From Xanthomonas sp. SI (lineage in GTDB: Bacteria > Pseudomonadota > Gammaproteobacteria > Xanthomonadales > Xanthomonadaceae), in NCBI RefSeq assembly GCF_014236855.1, contig NZ_CP051261.1, positions 4,526,001 through 4,590,000 of the forward strand: a stretch of DNA of 64,000 nt, in the 5' to 3' direction. This document shows positions 53,033 to 62,399 of this stretch, piece by piece; positions within the stretch are counted from its first letter, which is position 1; each line of letters opens with the position of its first letter. The notes under the pieces are model-generated. The model was given only the letters and a program-made list of their open reading frames with translations. It was not told the origin of the DNA and did no database searches. The position numbers were made by a program, and so were the translations under genes.

Positions 53033-54106
53033 TCAGGCCGCCTGCGACAACCGCGCCTGGCGCCGCGCGCGCACCGCCTGCGCCAGGCGCTCCAGCACCT
53101 GCACCGAGCTGTCCCAATCGATGCAGCCATCGGTGATGCTCTGACCGTAGACCAGCGGTTGGCCCTCCACCAGCTCCTGGCGGCCGCCGACCAGGTGGCT
53201 CTCCACCATCGCGCCGACGATGCGGGTTTGCCCGGCTTCCAGCTGCGCGGCGATGTCCTCGATCACCTTCGGCTGGTTGTCCGGGTTCTTGCCGCTGTTG
53301 GCGTGGCTGGCATCGACCATCAACCGTGCCGACAAACCTGCCTTCTCCAGCACCTGGCCGGCGGCGGCGACGCTGGCCGCATCGTAGTTGGGCAGCTTGC
53401 CGCCGCGCAGGATCACGTGGCAATCGGGGTTGCCGGTGGTGGTGGCGACCGCGGTCTGCCCGTCCTTGGTCACCGCCAGGAAATGGTGCGGATGCGAGGC
53501 CGCGCCGACCGCATCGACCGCAATCTTGACGTCGCCGCTGGTGCCGTTCTTGAACCCGACCGGGCACGACAGGCCCGAGGCCAGTTCGCGGTGCACCTGG
53601 CTTTCGGTGGTACGCGCGCCGATCGCGCCCCAGGCCACCAGGTCGGCGATGTACTGCGGCGAGATGATGTCGAGGAATTCCACGCCGGCCGGCAGGCCGA
53701 GGCGGTTGATGTCGCGCAGCAGGCCGCGCGCCAGGCGCAGGCCCTTGTTGATGTCGAAGCTGCCGTCGAGGTTGGGATCGTTGATCAGGCCCTTCCAGCC
53801 GACCGTGGTGCGCGGCTTCTCGAAGTACACCCGCATCACGATCTCCAGCGCATCGCCGTAGGTGTCGCGCAGCGGGCGCAGGCGCTGCGCGTACTCCATC
53901 GCCGCCACCGGATCGTGGATCGAGCACGGGCCGATCACCACCGCCAGGCGGTCGTCGCGGCCGTGCAGGATCTCGTGCAACGCCGCGCGCGAGGCGGCGA
54001 CGGTCTGCGAGGCCTCTTCGTCGCAGGGCAGCAGCGACAGCAGGTGGGCGGGCGGGGTCAGCGGTTCGATCTTGCGGATGCGCAGATCGTCGGTATGGGG
54101 AGGCAT
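53033..54106 (-). CDS. aroG: 3-deoxy-D-arabino-heptulosonate 7-phosphate synthase (class I DAHP synthase)
   Basis: 357 residues starting at the ATG at 54106 (MPPHTDDLRIRKIEPLTPP). Class I DAHP synthase features are VVIGPCSIHD, RVYFEKPRTTVGWKGLINDPNLDGSFDINKGLRLAR, GARTTESQVHRELASGLSCPVGFKNGT, MVDASHANSGKNPDNQP and a C-terminal SITDGCIDW. It condenses phosphoenolpyruvate and erythrose-4-phosphate, the first step of aromatic amino-acid synthesis. The N-terminal extension of the feedback-regulated class is present. Its mRNA carries a leader peptide rich in Phe, Tyr and Trp and a terminator/antiterminator pair, so expression should respond to charged aromatic tRNAs. Confidence 0.97.
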   Translation of the reverse strand: MPPHTDDLRIRKIEPLTPPAHLLSLLPCDEEASQTVAASRAALHEILHGRDDRLAVVIGPCSIHDPVAAMEYAQRLRPLRDTYGDALEIVMRVYFEKPRTTVGWKGLINDPNLDGSFDINKGLRLARGLLRDINRLGLPAGVEFLDIISPQYIADLVAWGAIGARTTESQVHRELASGLSCPVGFKNGTSGDVKIAVDAVGAASHPHHFLAVTKDGQTAVATTTGNPDCHVILRGGKLPNYDAASVAAAGQVLEKAGLSARLMVDASHANSGKNPDNQPKVIEDIAAQLEAGQTRIVGAMVESHLVGGRQELVEGQPLVYGQSITDGCIDWDSSVQVLERLAQAVRARRQARLSQAA

Positions 54107-54154
54107 GGGAATCTCTCGTCGGGTTCTGGGTGGGGGGCCAGGTCCGGCGGCATG

Positions 54155-54183
54155 AAAAAAGCCGCCAGGTTCGCTGGCGGCTT
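54155..54183 (-). terminator. aroG attenuator hairpin
   Basis: On the minus strand AAAGCCGCCAGCGAACCTGG continues into CGGCTTTTTT: an 8-bp GC-rich stem with a T-run, 49 bases before the aroG start. Its 5' arm plus loop (CCGCCAGCG, minus strand of 54172-54180) is exactly complementary to CGCTGGCGG inside the leader-peptide gene (minus strand of 54231-54239). Terminator and antiterminator are therefore mutually exclusive. Confidence 0.88.
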
Positions 54184-54207
54184 TCGGGGATGCGGCTGAA
54201 GTTTCCT

Positions 54208-54288
54208 TCAGGGTGAACGCATTCCTTCCTCCGCCAGCGGCATCGGAAAACCGTAGTACCAAAAATAAAAGCTGCGGTTGGCGTTCAT
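54208..54288 (-). CDS. aroG leader peptide (26 residues, FYFWYYGF run)
   Basis: A 26-codon frame from the ATG at 54288 (or three codons earlier at 54297). Residues 7-14 are FYFWYYGF, giving three Phe, three Tyr and one Trp in eight codons. The downstream codons for P17-L18-A19-E20 contain CGCTGGCGG, the antiterminator arm. If the ribosome stalls at the aromatic codons, this arm is free to pair with the terminator's 5' arm and transcription proceeds into aroG. If translation is fast, the ribosome covers it and the terminator forms. The peptide itself has no predicted function. Confidence 0.88.
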   Translation of the reverse strand: MNANRSFYFWYYGFPMPLAEEGMRSP

Positions 54289-54350
54289 GGGGTGCATTGA
54301 TAGCACAGGATTTTGGGGGGCGCTACAGTTGCATTGGCAACTGGATGGAG

Positions 54351-54462
54351 CAGGGATTCGGGATTCGGGATTGGAGATTGGGGAGTCGCAAAGCCCGAAG
54401 GCCCAAGCGATCCGCGACGTCTCCCAATCCCGAATCTCGAATCCCCAATCCCGGCCTCTAGA
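54351..54462. repeat. Palindromic GGGATT-type intergenic repeat
   Basis: GGGATTCGGGATTGGAGATT on the left side is mirrored by AATCCCGAATCTCGAATCCC on the right, enclosing about 45 bases. This is a second intergenic repeat family, unrelated to the GTAGGAG REPs. It lies between the TonB-receptor stop and the aroG leader. Confidence 0.75.
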
Positions 54463-57349
54463 AATCGAACACATACTCCGCAGCCACCTCGCGCCCGATC
54501 GCGTCGTACAGCGTGGTGTTGTAGAACTGGTAGCCGTAGTAGCGCTCCTTGTTGTCGTAGCCGGTGGTGTTGAGCACGTTGTTGACGTACAGGTTCACCT
54601 TCATCTTCGGGGTGATGCGGTAGCCGGCGGTCAGGTTCCAGTACACCGCCGGGCCGACCCGGCCGAAGTAGCGCGTGGTGCTGTCGCCGAAGTGCGGGTT
54701 GGCGCTGTCGGTGACCAGGCACTCGTCCGACGGGCTCGGCTGGTAGCCGTCGTCGAAGCGCGTGCAGGTGCCCCAGTTCACCGCCTGGGTGGAGCCGAAG
54801 CGCTTTGCGTAGACGGTCAGGTCCAGCGGGCCGCCGTTCTCCCAGTGCACGCTGCCGCGCAGCTTGCTGCGGATCTTCTGGTCGCGCAGGTTCTTGTAGT
54901 CGTCGGTGCGGTAGGTCTGCTCGCGATAACTGATCAGGTTGTTGTAGTCCAGGCCGACACTGAAGTTGCCCCAGCGCGCGGTGGTCACCCGGTACTTCAG
55001 CGAGGCGTCGACGCCGGAGACCTGCATCTGCGCGATGTTGATCGGGCCCTGCTCGATGCCGGTCACGCGGCCGGCGGCGTCGCGCGTCACCCGCGAGACG
55101 ATGCGCGCGCAGTATTCGGCGCCGCCCGGATTGACCCACAGTCCGCCGGCGGTGGTCAAGCCGGTACGGCAACCCGCTTCGGCGGTCAGGATCTCGTCGC
55201 GATTGATGTCCTTGATCATGTCCTGCAGGCGGATCTTGTAGTAGTCGACGGTCAGCGACAGGCCGTCGGCGATGTCCCACACGAAGCCGGCGGTGGCCGA
55301 GCGCCCGTGCTCCGATTCCAGATCCGGGGTGCCGCGGCGGTTGACCTGCATCAGGTAATAGACGTCGGCGTTCTCGGCGCTGCAGCCGCCGGTCAGGTAG
55401 TAGCCCTGCTGGATGCAGCGGTACTGGTCGATCACGGTCTGCTGGGTGGAACTGGGTTCGCCGAGCACGTAGTGCATGTCCGGGGCGCGGAAGCTGGTGG
55501 CCAGGCTGCCGCGCAGCAGCAGCGTGCTCAGCGGACGCCACTCCAGGCCGGTGCTCCAGGTGGTGTCGCTCTGCTTGCCGATCGCCGAACCGAGATCGCT
55601 GCTGTACGACTTGTAGTCGCCGTAGCGGTCGTGGCGCGCGGCGAGGCTGGCGTTGAGCGAGGACAGCAGCGGCACGTCGAATTCGATGCCGCCGGAATAG
55701 CGCAGGCGTTCGCCGCCGCCGTAATCGACCACGTCCAGCGGATAGCAGGTGTTGGCGCAGGGATCGGGATCGAGCCGGTAGCCCTGCTTGGCCACCTCGC
55801 CGACCGCGGCGAACTTGATCGGCCCGGCCCAGCCCTGGAACAGTTCGCCGGTGATGTTGGCGCTGGCCTGGTTGACCCACGAATCGGCCTGGTTGTGCGC
55901 CTTCACCGCCAGGTCGTTGTACTGCGCGCCGCTGAGCGGCTGGTACCAGCGTTCCTCGTTGAGGTCGTAGATCGGCGTGCCGTCGGCGGTGCTGCCCAGT
56001 TGCGGCCCGAGGAAATAGGCGGTGGCCTTCTGCGTGTCCACGGTGCGCACGTATTCGTCGGTGGTGTAGCGCGCGCGGCCGAGCGCGATTTCCCAGTCGA
56101 AGCGATCGGCCAGGGTGCCCTTGAGGCCGGCGCTCAGGTCCCAGGACAGTTCCTTGGTGGTATTGGCCAGATTTTTCCAGCCGCCGGATTCGTAGCGGGT
56201 CAGCTGGCGGATCGCGTACAGGTTGCGGTCGGTCCCGGTGTCGTGGAACGGGCCCAGGTAGACGTAGGGCGGATCGTAGGTCCAGTAGCCGGTGCTCTTG
56301 TTCACCGACAGCGTGCTCCAGGCCTGAATGCCGTTGTCGAAATCGAAGGTACCGTACAGATACGCCGAGCCGCTGTCGCCGCCGCTGGCGGCGAGCCAGT
56401 CGGCGTAGTCGTGGGCCATGCCGCAATAGCCGCCTAGGTTGGTGAGCGTGTCGCTGTTGTAGTCGTAGCTCAGCCGCTGCGAATCGATGTATTGGCCGCC
56501 GAAGCGCGCGCAGGTGCCGCTGGGCGGAGCCAGGCGCTGATTGCTGTCGGCGTCGAGCAGGGTCAGGCCGGTGTAGGAATTGAAGCCGTACTTGCGCGCC
56601 TGCGCGGTCCAGTTGCTGTAGGACTCGTCGTCCTGGTCGTCCATCTTCGGGCGCTCGCCGACCGACAGCGGATCGCGCCGCGTCCACTGCAGCGCATAGG
56701 TCAGGTTCCACCTGTCGCCGCTGGTGCCGCCGACCCAGGACAGGTCGAACACGTCGCGGCCGCCTTCGGTGGCGGTACCGCCGCGCAGCCGCACCTGGTT
56801 GCCCTGGTAGCCCTTCTTCAGGATCACGTTGATCACGCCGGCCACCGCATCGGAACCGTAGATCGCCGAGGCGCCGCCGGTGAGGATCTCGATCCGCTCC
56901 ACCGCCGCGGACGGGATGCTGCTGTAGTTGGCAAAGTTGCTCTCGCCCGCGTAGGGCTGCGGATAATCGGCGACGCGGTGGCCGTTGACCAGCAGCAGGG
57001 TGCGGCCCGGGCCGAGGTCGCGCAAGCTCACCGGCGATGCGTTGGGCGTATGCGAGCCGTACTTGGTATCGGCCTCGACGCCACCCTGCTGATTCAGCGT
57101 ATTGAGCACGTCGTACACGGTGAGGAAACCTTCCTGCTGGATCTGCTGCGCGCTGATCACCACCACCGGTTCGGCGCCTTCCACTTCCGAGCGCTTGATC
57201 CGCGATCCGGTGACCACGACCTGGCCCAGGTCGGTGGCTGCGGCCTTGGGTGCGGCATCGCTTGCGGCGTCCTGCGCCAGCGCGTCGGGCGCGCCATGCA
57301 GCGCCAGCACGATGCCGAGCGCGAGAGTGGTGAGGTAATGACGAGGCAT
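54458..57349 (-). CDS. TonB-dependent outer-membrane receptor (large)
   Basis: 963 residues from the ATG at 57349. It has a signal peptide (1-25, DALAQ), a TonB box-like VVVTGSRIKRSE at about 44-55, and a plug with NTLNQQGGVEADTKYG, SLRDLGPGRTLLLVNGHRV and ILTGGASAIYGSDAVAGVINVILKKG. A long barrel ends in the aromatic EYVFDF. The plug signature (ALLxxNGHR, GGASAxYGSDAVAGVxN) is that of the large receptor group common in xanthomonads, often for plant carbohydrates or siderophores. The substrate is not known. It is monocistronic, and its 3' end adjoins a palindromic repeat and the aroG leader. Confidence 0.93.
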   Translation of the reverse strand: MPRHYLTTLALGIVLALHGAPDALAQDAASDAAPKAAATDLGQVVVTGSRIKRSEVEGAEPVVVISAQQIQQEGFLTVYDVLNTLNQQGGVEADTKYGSHTPNASPVSLRDLGPGRTLLLVNGHRVADYPQPYAGESNFANYSSIPSAAVERIEILTGGASAIYGSDAVAGVINVILKKGYQGNQVRLRGGTATEGGRDVFDLSWVGGTSGDRWNLTYALQWTRRDPLSVGERPKMDDQDDESYSNWTAQARKYGFNSYTGLTLLDADSNQRLAPPSGTCARFGGQYIDSQRLSYDYNSDTLTNLGGYCGMAHDYADWLAASGGDSGSAYLYGTFDFDNGIQAWSTLSVNKSTGYWTYDPPYVYLGPFHDTGTDRNLYAIRQLTRYESGGWKNLANTTKELSWDLSAGLKGTLADRFDWEIALGRARYTTDEYVRTVDTQKATAYFLGPQLGSTADGTPIYDLNEERWYQPLSGAQYNDLAVKAHNQADSWVNQASANITGELFQGWAGPIKFAAVGEVAKQGYRLDPDPCANTCYPLDVVDYGGGERLRYSGGIEFDVPLLSSLNASLAARHDRYGDYKSYSSDLGSAIGKQSDTTWSTGLEWRPLSTLLLRGSLATSFRAPDMHYVLGEPSSTQQTVIDQYRCIQQGYYLTGGCSAENADVYYLMQVNRRGTPDLESEHGRSATAGFVWDIADGLSLTVDYYKIRLQDMIKDINRDEILTAEAGCRTGLTTAGGLWVNPGGAEYCARIVSRVTRDAAGRVTGIEQGPINIAQMQVSGVDASLKYRVTTARWGNFSVGLDYNNLISYREQTYRTDDYKNLRDQKIRSKLRGSVHWENGGPLDLTVYAKRFGSTQAVNWGTCTRFDDGYQPSPSDECLVTDSANPHFGDSTTRYFGRVGPAVYWNLTAGYRITPKMKVNLYVNNVLNTTGYDNKERYYGYQFYNTTLYDAIGREVAAEYVFDF

Positions 57350-57983
57350 GCGGATCTCCCTGCTGCAGGCTGGCGCGGAAACGCCGACGGACGCCGGCGC
57401 AACAATGCGCGTCTTCGTTCCGCCACCACACGAGGTATCCCGTGTCGTTGCCCACGGCGCAGCCGCACGCATGCGATGGCATGCGCTGCGTTGCGCCGCA
57501 TCGGCGCGCAAAAGGAAGACGAACGTGCGAGCGCGTATATCCCCTGACGTGCTCGCGGACCTAACCTGCAATGCGGCGACAACGTTGTCAACACGTCGCC
57601 ACAGGGATCTTGTAGACGATCCCGCTTTATGCGCGATTCGTTGCGCAACGCGTCGATTTGCGCAGAGTCCGCATCGCATCTCCGTGGCGGCGACGGCGCC
57701 TGAATACATTGCAAGACACCGCCTTGCTGCGGACGTCCGGCCATCGATGCAAGACCTATTGCGGTACGGCGCAGGCAGCGGTGCCGGCCTCGCGCTTCAT
57801 GAACCGCGGCAAGGCCGGATGCGGCCGCGTCCAGGCGAGCGATGCCGCGCTGGCGCCTTTTTTTCTGCCGGGCATTTGCAGCTTTTGCAGCGAGGCTTGC
57901 GATCTCGGGCAATCGAGCCGACCGGCGCTGAAGGCAATGCTTGTCGCGGCTGAAGCCGCATGCACACGGCATCGTCTCTGCCG
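57350..57983. other. Intergenic region upstream of the TonB receptor
   Basis: About 630 bases with no supported gene; short frames on both strands lack family features. A half-REP (GTCGCGGCTGAAGCCGCATG) sits at about 57943. It probably contains the receptor promoter; no specific operator was recognised. Confidence 0.5.
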
Positions 57984-59279
57984 CTAGCCGCCCACCGCCT
58001 CGCGCCGGCCGCTGGCATACGGGCCGTGCACGGCCAGCACGCGATCGGATTCGTCACTGTTGTCCAGCACCACGATGCGATACCGCGCTCCGCCCGGCTC
58101 GACCCGCACCACCACGTGCCCGTTGAGGCTGGTCATCTCGCGCACGCGCTTGTTGGCGATGATGTTCTCCGGCTTCATCGCGGTGGCGTAGATATCGCGC
58201 GGGCCGGGATACAGCCGCTGGCTGAGCATGTTCTCCAGCGGCGTGATCGACGGATGCGCCGAATCGTTGCTCAGGATCACGAAGGCGCGCGGGCGCAGCG
58301 CACGCACGCACGCCGGCCCCATCGCGTCGGCGTACGCATGGTGGTTGGCGACGGCCACGTCGACCGGCCCGGCGATCTGCGCCGCTGGCGTTTCCACGTC
58401 GCGCCAAGGGTCGTCACCGTAGTAGTTGGTGGTATTGCTGACGTCGCCACCGCTGTAGTACTTGAACGCGCCGTAGTCCATGCGCAACGCCAGCGAGCAC
58501 TGGTTCTCTGTCGGCACCGCTCCGGGCGGAAACAGGTTGCGGGTGCGTTCGCCCTCGCCGGTCCACACTTCGCCGTTGACCATCAGGTTGCGCACGGCGA
58601 AGTCGGGATATGCGGCGGGTTTACGGCGCAGCCGCAGTTGATCGCCAGCCCCAGCGCGGAAGCGCTCGACCACTGCGCCGCGTGCGCGCTCGGCCTGGAT
58701 GAAGGCGCGGTAGTTGAGCTGGTTCGGGTCGTCCAGCGGTGCGGGAAAGTCGTAGTCGGGAAAGCCGCGATCCAGGTAGCGGCGGATCGGCACGATCTGC
58801 GCCACGTCGATCAGGCCGGTCAGTGCGTACTTGCCGTTGCTGGCCATCGGCGTGTCCGGCAGGCGCTCGCCCATGTGGTCGCGGTGGAAATGGGTCAGCA
58901 CGAAATCGTCGATCTCGTGGCGGCCGGCCTGCGCCAGGTGGCGTCGCACGTAGCGCCCCACCCATTCGCCGGCGCGCCGCGAGTCGTTGGGCAGCTCGTC
59001 GATCAGGTATTTGTCCAGGCCGTCGATCGCGCCGGCGTCGATCATCATCGAGGTGCCGTCCGGGCACACGATCAGGGTGGCGTTGCCGCGGCCGGTGCCG
59101 ATGTGGTGGATGTCGAGCATGCCGGGCGTCCAGCCGCTCAGCGGCTCGCGCAGCCGGTCGGCGGATGCGGCCGCCGCGGCGGAAGCCTGCGCCCAGGCAG
59201 GCATCGGCAGCATGCCCGCGGCAAGCGTGGTGCCAAGGCCGCCGAGGAAGCGGCGGCGGGTGATATTCATGGAATGCAT
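57984..59279 (-). CDS. Tat-exported metallo-beta-lactamase-fold protein
   Basis: 431 residues; the ATG at 59279 lies 7 bases after AAAGGA. A twin-arginine signal is present (TRRRFLGGLGTTLAAGMLP), predicting export of a folded protein. The MBL fold shows LTHFHRDHMG (metal-binding HxHxDH) at about residues 128-137 and downstream histidines in VANHHAYADAMGP and SNDSAHPS. The arrangement is similar to ComEC/Rec2-type MBL proteins that act on phosphodiesters or similar bonds. The substrate is unknown. It follows, on the same strand, a FecA-like receptor, so it may process what that receptor brings in. Confidence 0.87.
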   Translation of the reverse strand: MHSMNITRRRFLGGLGTTLAAGMLPMPAWAQASAAAAASADRLREPLSGWTPGMLDIHHIGTGRGNATLIVCPDGTSMMIDAGAIDGLDKYLIDELPNDSRRAGEWVGRYVRRHLAQAGRHEIDDFVLTHFHRDHMGERLPDTPMASNGKYALTGLIDVAQIVPIRRYLDRGFPDYDFPAPLDDPNQLNYRAFIQAERARGAVVERFRAGAGDQLRLRRKPAAYPDFAVRNLMVNGEVWTGEGERTRNLFPPGAVPTENQCSLALRMDYGAFKYYSGGDVSNTTNYYGDDPWRDVETPAAQIAGPVDVAVANHHAYADAMGPACVRALRPRAFVILSNDSAHPSITPLENMLSQRLYPGPRDIYATAMKPENIIANKRVREMTSLNGHVVVRVEPGGARYRIVVLDNSDESDRVLAVHGPYASGRREAVGG

Positions 59280-59374
59280 GCGTGTGTCCTTTGGGCGGAA
59301 CCGGAGGCCGGTACGACGCGTTGCCGTGCCTGCGCCGTCGGCGCTGGCGCACGCACAGCATCGCTAGCGACGCG

Positions 59375-62209
59375 CTACCAGGCCCACTGCAGCGAGGCGA
59401 CGTAGCTGCGGCCGAAGATCGGCCGCCCGACCGTGGCGTCGGCCTGCACCAGATCGCCGGACACGCCCGGCGCGCGCGCATTGCCTTCGGTCAGGCCGTG
59501 CGAATCGGTCACGTTGGTGCACAGCAGCTGCGCGCTGAAGTTGGCGTCCAGCTGCAGGTGCACGCCGACATCGAGCGTTCGGTAGGCCGGCAGCACGCTG
59601 GCGTTGGTGAAGTCCTGGAAGCGCCGGCCGATGCCGAACCAGGTGGCATAGACGCGTGTCTCCACCTCGCCGGCCTGGAAGCGATAGCTCGGCTGCAACG
59701 ACCAGCTGTACTTGGGCACGCGCGGGATCTCGTTGTCGACCAGGCTGGCGCCGGACAGGCCGCTGAAGGTGTCGGCACCGCTGATGCGCGGATCCTGCAC
59801 GGTGACCGAGCCGGCGATCTCGAACGCGTCGGTCGGCCGCCAGGTGCCTTCCAGCTCCACGCCCTTGGTGCGCGTGTCGAGCATCAGCGGCACGTTGACC
59901 AGCAGGCCGCTGGCATTGGCGACATAGGTGCTGGAATTGAGGTTCTTGAAGTCGCTGTAGAACCCGATCAGCACCAGGTCCAGCGGCCGCGAACCGTACT
60001 TCAGGCCGATCTCCGCCTGGCGGATCGGCGTCACCGGCGTGGCGCTGCCGTCGGGCATGCGCCCGCCGACGCCGTTCACCACATTGCCCCATTGCTCGCT
60101 CAGGCGCGGGAAACTGAAGCTCTCGGTGTAGCGCGCGAATGCATTGAACGGTTCGGAAAATTTGTAGGACGTGCCCAGCGTCCACGAGGTGCCGGCCATG
60201 TTCTTCTGGTAGGGCACGCTGCCGACCAGACCAGTGACGCTGCGTGCGGCAAGCGGGCCGCTGCTGGCGATGGTCTGGGTGCCGATCACGCCACGGTTGC
60301 CTTCCTCGCGGCGCCACACCCGGCGCAGGCCGGCATCCACTTCCCAGGCATCGGCCAGCTTCCAGGTATCGGCCGCGTACAGCGCGGTGGCGGTGCCGTG
60401 GCTGTCGCCGATCAGGTCGCCGCTGCCATAGGACGTGAAGCCGTTCTCGGTGACGTTGCCGAGCACCTGCCCGCCGGCGTTCAAGGCCTGGATGTCGAGC
60501 GCGTCGGGATTAGTCTTGACGTCGGTCAGCAGCGCATTGCCGAGCTGCTGTTGCTGCAGGTCGAAACGGCTGAAGCTCAGCCCCAGCGACACGTCGTGGC
60601 TGCCGCCGCCGGCGGTATCGAACAGCCGGCCCAGGCGCAGGTCGTTGACGAAGTCGCTGTAGTGGGTCTGCGTGCTCGACCAGGTGTTGATCATGGTCAG
60701 CCCGGCGGTGGAGGCCGGATCGAACGGCGTGTTGGTCCCGGCCAGCACGTAGCGCAGCGCCGCGGTGCCCGGGAACGCGGCGCGCGCGGCGGCCAGGCGG
60801 CCGCTCAGGGTACTGGCCGCATCCACCGGAGACCCGTTGAGCAGCGCATTGAAGCCGACGTCGCCATCGACGTAGCGGGCCTTGTCGCTGAGCCGCCAGC
60901 CGTTGGCGAACTCGGTCTCGCCGCCCACGGTCAGAGTCCGCGTGACCGGATGCACGCCATCGGCCAGGTCGCGCGTCTGCACGCGGTTGCCGCCCTTGCC
61001 GTCCAGGGTGCGGATGCTGACGTTGCGGAAGCTGTCGCTGTTGAGCGTGCCGGTGGACGGATCGATCAGGTCGCCGAGCGAGTCGCCGTTGCGTGGATCG
61101 GCCAGCGGGATCGCGCTGTAGAACACCCCGCGGTCGTTGAGGTATTTGAAGTCGGCGAAGATCTTGCCGAAGTCGAACTTGTAGGTGCCGCCGAGCTTGA
61201 TCTGGCCGCCCTGGTTGCCGTTGCCGAAGCCCGGATCGCGCAGGCCGTCGCTCTGTCGGTAGAAGCCGCTGACCGCATACAGCAGATTGTCGTTGCCCTT
61301 GACCGGCCCGGAGGCGGTGGCGTCCATGCGGCCCAGCGCGTTCGACCCGCCGGTCAGCTTTACCGCGCCCTTGGCGATGTCGGTGCCGTGGTTGGTGATG
61401 AAGTTGAGCACGCCGCCGGAGGCGTTGTTGCTGTAGATCGGCGCGGTCCCGCCGCGCACGACTTCCGCGCCGGTGGTGCCCAGGTCCAGCCGGTACACCT
61501 CGTCGATCTGCAGCTGGCGCTCGTAGTTGGACTCGAACAGCGGCAGGCCGTCCTCGAGCACGTCGAGCAGGCGGAAACCCGACCACGGCAGACCGCGGAT
61601 CACCACGTTCTCGCCGCCGGCCTCGCCACCGGAATTCTCCACGGTGACGCCGGGCACCGAGCGCAGCATGTCGACCATGCTGCGCGGCGCCTGGCGCGCG
61701 ATCGCTTCGGCGCCGATCGTGGAAATGGCGTACGGGGCGAGGAACTTCGGCTGCTGGGTGGCGGTGCCGGTGACCACGATCTGGTCCAGGTCGATCGCTT
61801 CGGCCGCGGCCGGCGCCGCACTCGCCTGTGCTGCGTCGGCGTCGGCATTGGCATCGGCGCTGGCGGACCGCACGATCACCGTGTCCCCGTCCAGGCGGAA
61901 GCCCAGGTCGGTGCCGCGCAGCAGGTGCGCCAGCGCTTGCCGTGCATCGCCGGCGACGCTGCCGCCGGGGCTGCGCTTGCCGCGCAGCAGGCTCGGGTCG
62001 GCGATCACCTGCAGGCCGGTGGCGCGCGAGAACGCATTCAGGGTGTCGCCCAGATCGCCGGGCGGCAGCACCGCCGCGGCGCCGGACGCGGCAGCCGGGG
62101 CGGGCTGTGCGGCGAGCGGCGCCGCCGCCACGGCGACCGCAAGTGCCACGGCCAACGCGGTGACCGGAGGGAAGCGGGAAGAACAACGGAACGGGATACG
62201 GGGCGGCAT
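59375..62209 (-). CDS. FecA-type TonB-dependent receptor with N-terminal signalling domain
   Basis: 944 residues from the ATG at 62209. The signal peptide is about 1-35. A secretin/TonB short N-terminal (STN) domain at about 45-110 (LGDTLNAFSRATGLQVIADPSLLRGKRS...GTDLGFRLDGDTVIV) follows; this domain contacts a FecR-like regulator. The TonB box region IDLDQIVVTGTAT leads into the plug (APRSMVDMLRSVPGVTVENSGG ... RGLPWSGFRLLDVLEDGLPL) and the barrel ends LQWAW. It likely takes up an iron chelate or other ligand and signals to the adjacent FecR/sigma pair. Confidence 0.93.
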   Translation of the reverse strand: MPPRIPFRCSSRFPPVTALAVALAVAVAAAPLAAQPAPAAASGAAAVLPPGDLGDTLNAFSRATGLQVIADPSLLRGKRSPGGSVAGDARQALAHLLRGTDLGFRLDGDTVIVRSASADANADADAAQASAAPAAAEAIDLDQIVVTGTATQQPKFLAPYAISTIGAEAIARQAPRSMVDMLRSVPGVTVENSGGEAGGENVVIRGLPWSGFRLLDVLEDGLPLFESNYERQLQIDEVYRLDLGTTGAEVVRGGTAPIYSNNASGGVLNFITNHGTDIAKGAVKLTGGSNALGRMDATASGPVKGNDNLLYAVSGFYRQSDGLRDPGFGNGNQGGQIKLGGTYKFDFGKIFADFKYLNDRGVFYSAIPLADPRNGDSLGDLIDPSTGTLNSDSFRNVSIRTLDGKGGNRVQTRDLADGVHPVTRTLTVGGETEFANGWRLSDKARYVDGDVGFNALLNGSPVDAASTLSGRLAAARAAFPGTAALRYVLAGTNTPFDPASTAGLTMINTWSSTQTHYSDFVNDLRLGRLFDTAGGGSHDVSLGLSFSRFDLQQQQLGNALLTDVKTNPDALDIQALNAGGQVLGNVTENGFTSYGSGDLIGDSHGTATALYAADTWKLADAWEVDAGLRRVWRREEGNRGVIGTQTIASSGPLAARSVTGLVGSVPYQKNMAGTSWTLGTSYKFSEPFNAFARYTESFSFPRLSEQWGNVVNGVGGRMPDGSATPVTPIRQAEIGLKYGSRPLDLVLIGFYSDFKNLNSSTYVANASGLLVNVPLMLDTRTKGVELEGTWRPTDAFEIAGSVTVQDPRISGADTFSGLSGASLVDNEIPRVPKYSWSLQPSYRFQAGEVETRVYATWFGIGRRFQDFTNASVLPAYRTLDVGVHLQLDANFSAQLLCTNVTDSHGLTEGNARAPGVSGDLVQADATVGRPIFGRSYVASLQWAW

Positions 62210-62399
62210 GAGCGTCGTCTGTCTGGTTGCCAACGAGGCGTGGCGAACATCCAAGACGACGCACAGCGACGATCCTGACAAGCAATCGCCATGAAATTTT
62301 TATGACGCGTCGCAATGCGGGTTGCGACCGACGTCTTATCCCGGAAATTCGCTGCCTACCTGGGAGCGGCACCGCCCGCGGCAGCAAGCGTAGCGGCGT

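Noticed and set aside
54278..56437. A 719-codon plus-strand frame opposite the large TonB receptor and the aroG leader
   Set aside because: Composition is typical of GC-rich antisense frames, and the other strand has a clear receptor and leader peptide.
59282..62278. A 998-codon plus-strand frame opposite the FecA-type receptor
   Set aside because: Antisense shadow of a complete receptor with signal peptide, STN, plug and barrel; no family features.
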